From contig NZ_BMEQ01000001.1 in the NCBI RefSeq assembly GCF_014636775.1, positions 62,001 to 126,000 of the forward strand: 64,000 nucleotides of DNA. The letters run 5' to 3'. Of the stretch, positions 58,705 through 64,000 are shown piece after piece. The number at the start of each line of letters is the position of its first letter. Within the stretch, counting starts at the first letter, position 1. The notes beneath the pieces are model-generated. The model did no database searches, was not told the DNA's origin, and saw nothing but the letters and a program-made list of their open reading frames with translations. This DNA is from Kocuria dechangensis. Lineage in GTDB: Bacteria > Actinomycetota > Actinomycetes > Actinomycetales > Micrococcaceae. The position numbers and the translations under genes are program-made.

Positions 58705-60102
58705 ATGATCACCAACGGCTCTCCTTCCCCCGACCGCCGCGGTGTGCCGATGCCCCTGTGGCTGCAGGGCCCGGTGGAGCTCGGCTCCGTGGCCCTCGGC
58801 TCCTACCTGCTGATCCTGTTCACCGTGCTCATGGTGTGGCTCGCGGACGGGTTCGACGACCTCGGCCTGACCGGCGGGTTCGCGCTCTCCGGGCAGGTGT
58901 GGCTGCTCGCCCACCTGACGCCCCTCGAGGTGGCGCTGGATCCCGGCGCGGGGCTGCCCGCCACGACCGGGACGCTGAACCTGGTGCCGCTCGGGCTCAC
59001 CCTGCTCCCCTTCGGCCTCGCGTGGATCGCCGGGCGCCGCCTGGCCCGCGCGTGCTGGGAGGGGCAGTTCTGGCAGCCCTACCTCAGCGGCCTCGCCGCC
59101 TACGCCGGGCTGGGCGCCCTGGCCGCGCTGCTGTTCGGCACGGACGAGGTCTCGGCCGGCCCGCTCGCGGCCGCGGTCTTCCCGCTGGTGCCCGTGGCCC
59201 TCGGCGCCCTCGTGGGCGCGTACCGGACCTCCCGCTCCCTGCCGGGGCTGATCGGGGTCAACGCCGCCGCGTGGGTGGAGCGCACCAGCCAGTACTCGCG
59301 CTGGACCGGCTCCTACCTGTGGGCGGTCCTGCGCGCCGGGTTCGTCGCCGTCGTCGCCGGGGTGGGCGCGGGCGCGGCCCTGCTCGCCGCCGCCCTGATC
59401 TGGAACTGGAACGACGTCATCGCGGTCTACCAGCGGCTGGGCACCGGCGCGCCGGGGGACACCGCCCTCACCGCGCTGCAGCTCGGCTACCTCCCCAACC
59501 TCGTGGTCTACGCCCTCGCCTGGGCCACCGGCGCCGGGTTCGACGTCGGGAGCGGGGTCCACACCTCGCCCCTCGGCACCGATCCCGGCCCGGTCCCGCT
59601 GCTGCCCGCGCTCGCCGCGCTGCCCCCGGCGGAGCTCCCGCCCTGGGCCCTCGGCGTCGTGGTGCTGCCCCTGCTGGCCGGGGTGCTGGCCGGGTGGTGG
59701 TTCCTGCGGGAGGGCGAGAACCACCTCGACGACTGGATGGCGATCCGCCTGCCCGCGCGGTGGATCACGCTCCCGCTCTCGACGCTGCTCACGGGCGTCC
59801 TCATCGGCGCGGTCGCCGGCGCGCTCGGCATGCTGCTGGGCCTGCTGGCCCACGGCTCGCTCGGGCTCGGCCGGCTCGTCGACATCGGCCCCGACGGGCT
59901 GCAGGTGCTGCTGTGGTTCGGCGCCGAGGTCGCGGTGGGCGCCGTCATCGGCTGCGCGGCGGGGCCGTGGCTCGAGCACGAGCCCGCGTTCGCCCCGCCG
60001 CGCACGGCGGCTCAGGGGGCGGCCGTGGCCGCCGAGGGGGCGCCGGGCGCGGAGGCGCCGGCGGAGTCCTCCGCCGACGGGCTCCCGGAGCCCCCGAGGT
60101 AG
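58705..60102 (+). CDS. DUF6350 family membrane protein
   Basis: A 465-residue integral membrane protein with about ten helices. LILFTVLMVWLADGFDD, the segment GTLNLVPLGLTLLPFGLAWIAGRRLARA, and IGVNAAAWVERTSQYSR through YLPNLVVYALAWATGAGFDVGSGVHTSPLGTDPGPVPLLP match the actinobacterial DUF6350 family, usually next to purN-purH as here. The function is unknown. The C-terminal 40 residues are Ala/Glu/Pro-rich. ATG 58705 or GTG 58702 are possible, with GGAGG upstream. Its last 91 bases overlap the end of the convergent small membrane protein gene. Confidence 0.82.
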   Translation: MITNGSPSPDRRGVPMPLWLQGPVELGSVALGSYLLILFTVLMVWLADGFDDLGLTGGFALSGQVWLLAHLTPLEVALDPGAGLPATTGTLNLVPLGLTLLPFGLAWIAGRRLARACWEGQFWQPYLSGLAAYAGLGALAALLFGTDEVSAGPLAAAVFPLVPVALGALVGAYRTSRSLPGLIGVNAAAWVERTSQYSRWTGSYLWAVLRAGFVAVVAGVGAGAALLAAALIWNWNDVIAVYQRLGTGAPGDTALTALQLGYLPNLVVYALAWATGAGFDVGSGVHTSPLGTDPGPVPLLPALAALPPAELPPWALGVVVLPLLAGVLAGWWFLREGENHLDDWMAIRLPARWITLPLSTLLTGVLIGAVAGALGMLLGLLAHGSLGLGRLVDIGPDGLQVLLWFGAEVAVGAVIGCAAGPWLEHEPAFAPPRTAAQGAAVAAEGAPGAEAPAESSADGLPEPPR

Positions 60103-60497
60103 GACCAGATCCCGTCCTCCAGCTGCTCCCGGCACTGGGCGCCGCCGGAGAGCGTGAGCGTGCTGGACACGCACTGCTCGTAGGCCTCGGCCACCGGCCA
60201 CAGCGCGAGCCTGGTCCCGCCGGTCACGAGGCCGAAGGCACCCAGGACCAGTGCGGCGCTCCCCGCCGCGACCAGGCTCCGGCGGGGGGACAGCCCGCCC
60301 GAGCGGACGAGCGCGGTGATGCCCAGCCCGACCGCCGCGGCGGCCGCCACGGCCCCCGCCACGGTGAGCCACAGCCCGGACCCCACGAGCACCGTGGCCA
60401 CCGCCCCGCAGACCAGGCCCGCGCCGGCGGTGCGGATCGCGGTGGTGCGCCGGGCGCTGCGCGCAGGGTCGTCGGGGGCCGGTGGGGGAGGGGTCAT
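60012..60497 (-). CDS. small membrane protein, 161 residues
   Basis: A 161-residue protein with three hydrophobic helices (about 22-42, 44-64 and 72-95) and a C-terminal extracytoplasmic region containing two cysteines (YEQCVSSTL and GAQCREQL), likely a disulfide. The tail after residue 135 is Ser/Ala/Pro-rich, and there the gene overlaps the 3' end of the DUF6350 gene by 91 bases; a shorter protein would lack only this low-complexity part. ATG 60497 is seven bases from TAGAGT, a leaderless arrangement. Function unknown. Confidence 0.65.
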   Translation of the reverse strand: MTPPPPAPDDPARSARRTTAIRTAGAGLVCGAVATVLVGSGLWLTVAGAVAAAAAVGLGITALVRSGGLSPRRSLVAAGSAALVLGAFGLVTGGTRLALWPVAEAYEQCVSSTLTLSGGAQCREQLEDGIWSYLGGSGSPSAEDSAGASAPGAPSAATAAP

Positions 60498-60504
60498 GCC
60501 CCTC

Positions 60505-60548
60505 ACTCTAGGGCACCCGCCCGGACGCCCCCGGTGCCCCGATAGACT
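60505..60548. promoter_or_regulatory. divergent pair of leaderless promoters
   Basis: Minus strand: TAGAGT (60510-60505), seven bases before the ATG at 60497. Plus strand: TAGACT (60543-60548), seven bases before the purN ATG at 60556. The two -10 boxes are 32 bases apart, so polymerases at them would compete. Confidence 0.5.
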
Positions 60549-60555
60549 GGCGGGC

Positions 60556-61137
60556 ATGCGCATCGTGGTCATGGTCTCCGGGTCCGGCACCAATCTCCAG
60601 GCGGTCCTCGACGCCGTCCGGGAGGGCCGGATCGACGTCGAGATCGCGGCCGTGGGGGCGGACAAGCCCTGCCGGGGCCTCGAGCGGGCGGAGGCTGCCG
60701 GGATCGAGACGTTCGTCGTCGCGCCGCGCGAGCACCCCGACCGGGCGCGGTGGAACCGCGCACTGGAGCGGGCCGTGGCGGCGCACGCGCCGGACCGCGT
60801 CCTGTTCGCGGGGTTCATGCGCATCGTGGACGCCGCGTTCGTCGAGGCGTTCAGCGGGCGGATCATCAACACCCACCCCTCGCTGCTGCCGTCCTTCCCG
60901 GGCGCGCACGCCGTCCGGGACGCCCTGGCGCACGGCGTGAAGGTCACCGGCGTGACCGTCCACGAGGTCGTCGCCGACGTCGACGCGGGCCCGATCCTCG
61001 CCCAGGCCGCCGTCCCGGTCCTCCCCGGGGACACCGAGGAGGAGCTGCACGAGCGGATCAAGACCGCCGAGCGGGCCCTGCTCGTGGACACGCTCGGGGC
61101 ACTGGCCCGGGAGGGTGCTCTCCGCGACGCCCGCTGA
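60556..61137 (+). CDS. purN: phosphoribosylglycinamide formyltransferase
   Basis: A 193-residue enzyme that transfers a formyl group from 10-formyl-THF to GAR in purine synthesis. It starts MRIVVMVSGSGTNLQAVLDA and has FAGFMRIVDAAFVEAFSGRIINTHPSLLPSFPGAHAV and TVHEVVADVDAGPILAQ, containing the Asn-His-Asp catalytic triad. Length is standard. The mRNA is probably leaderless. purH follows after 97 bases with its own -10 box. It belongs to the same fold family as the purU domain in this window. Confidence 0.96.
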   Translation: MRIVVMVSGSGTNLQAVLDAVREGRIDVEIAAVGADKPCRGLERAEAAGIETFVVAPREHPDRARWNRALERAVAAHAPDRVLFAGFMRIVDAAFVEAFSGRIINTHPSLLPSFPGAHAVRDALAHGVKVTGVTVHEVVADVDAGPILAQAAVPVLPGDTEEELHERIKTAERALLVDTLGALAREGALRDAR

Positions 61138-61174
61138 ACGGGGCCGGAGCGGTCCGGGAGGTCCGAGGGGTCCG

Positions 61175-61180
61175 TAAAAT
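61175..61180 (+). promoter_or_regulatory. -10 box of purH
   Basis: TAAAAT, followed by a leader of about 48 bases to the GTG at 61235. Confidence 0.5.
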
Positions 61181-61234
61181 GGTCCCCGGCGGACTCCCGC
61201 CCGACATCCACCACCCCGAACGCTTGGAGAACCC

Positions 61235-62840
<1,606 letters not shown>

Positions 62841-62845
<5 letters not shown>

Positions 62846-62868
62846 CCCGGATCCACTGACCCGGATCC
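62841..62868. repeat. 14-base tandem duplication at the purH stop
   Basis: ACTGACCCGGATCC occurs twice in succession; the first copy contains the purH TGA stop codon. Confidence 0.85.
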
Positions 62869-62892
62869 GCCGGCGCCGATCCGCCGGTCCCT

Positions 62893-62931
62893 GACCGCTG
62901 ACCCCCCGCCCCTGGCGGGGGGTCAGCGGTC
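62893..62931 (+). terminator. terminator after purH
   Basis: GACCGCTGACCCCCCGCC pairs perfectly with GGCGGGGGGTCAGCGGTC, 18 bp with a three-base loop. Confidence 0.88.
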
Positions 62932-62965
62932 GTCCGGGGGTCTCCTGGCGCCCTGTGCACGGAGA

Positions 62966-63001
62966 AGAGCGGCGCCCCGGGGAGTCCCGGGGCGCCGCTC
63001 T
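62966..63001 (-). terminator. terminator of the isocitrate dehydrogenase gene
   Basis: AGAGCGGCGCCCCGGG pairs perfectly with CCCGGGGCGCCGCTCT, 16 bp with loop GAGT. It lies 44 bases after the stop of the minus-strand gene. Confidence 0.85.
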
Positions 63002-63044
63002 CGTGGTCTCGGACGGCGGCGCGCTCCGTGCGGCCGCCCCCGGG

Positions 63045-64000
<956 letters not shown>

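Overview
The window is about 73% GC or higher and reads as chromosome from a high-GC Gram-positive bacterium of the Micrococcales, most likely a Micrococcaceae genus such as Kocuria. The reasons are the GC-saturated third codon positions, frequent GTG starts, DUF3027 and DUF6350 family proteins, a DtxR/IdeR regulator with every metal ligand at the classical position, a monomeric-type NADP isocitrate dehydrogenase, a c-di-AMP riboswitch ahead of an NlpC/P60 cell-wall hydrolase, and many promoters whose -10 box lies 6-7 nt from the start codon (leaderless mRNAs). The genus is an inference; no rRNA is present.

Layout. 1-20,000 is mostly housekeeping: a small membrane protein, a cold-shock-domain protein, DUF3027, an MFS exporter, serC, dtxR, two secreted NlpC/P60 proteins (the first behind a c-di-AMP riboswitch), a DUF4031-HD-NUDIX fusion, tRNA-Arg(CCT), several membrane proteins, the PcrA/UvrD helicase, sucCD and a Tat-exported PhoD phosphatase.

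18,595-43,956 is a large inositol-catabolism region. It holds an IolT-like MFS permease; a ROK regulator; an operon iolE-iolH-iolC-aldolase-iolD-iolA-iolG; a divergent LacI regulator facing a MocA-type dehydrogenase plus TIM-barrel isomerase pair; a decayed aldo/keto reductase; a damaged NADH dehydrogenase; a tautomerase; a DHA2 exporter; iolB; a GntR/HutC regulator; an ABC sugar importer; and a second MocA-type dehydrogenase. Together these would import inositol and convert it through inosose, diketo-inositol, 5-deoxyglucuronate and 2-deoxy-5-keto-gluconate-6-phosphate to acetyl-CoA and DHAP. Five copies of a palindrome of the form ATGTC-NN-GACAT lie at the regulatory regions of this block, and three of those regions also carry CRP/GlxR-like boxes, so the scattered units look like one regulon.

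43,971-64,000 returns to general functions: purU, a BenE-type transporter, an unknown protein, an SNF2 helicase with a SWIM finger divergent from an unrecognised 1040-residue protein, a CspA-type cold-shock protein with a long leader, a small unknown protein and a short-protein/PIN pair that share a duplicated leader element, the mannosyltransferase mgtA, a DUF6350 membrane protein, purN-purH, and the C-terminal part of a monomeric isocitrate dehydrogenase running off the right edge.

The least explained parts are the duplicated leader element around 56.3-56.75 kb, a four-way-junction RNA candidate at 45.04-45.13 kb, and the SNF2/1040-residue divergent pair. No CRISPR array, prophage, insertion sequence or origin was seen.
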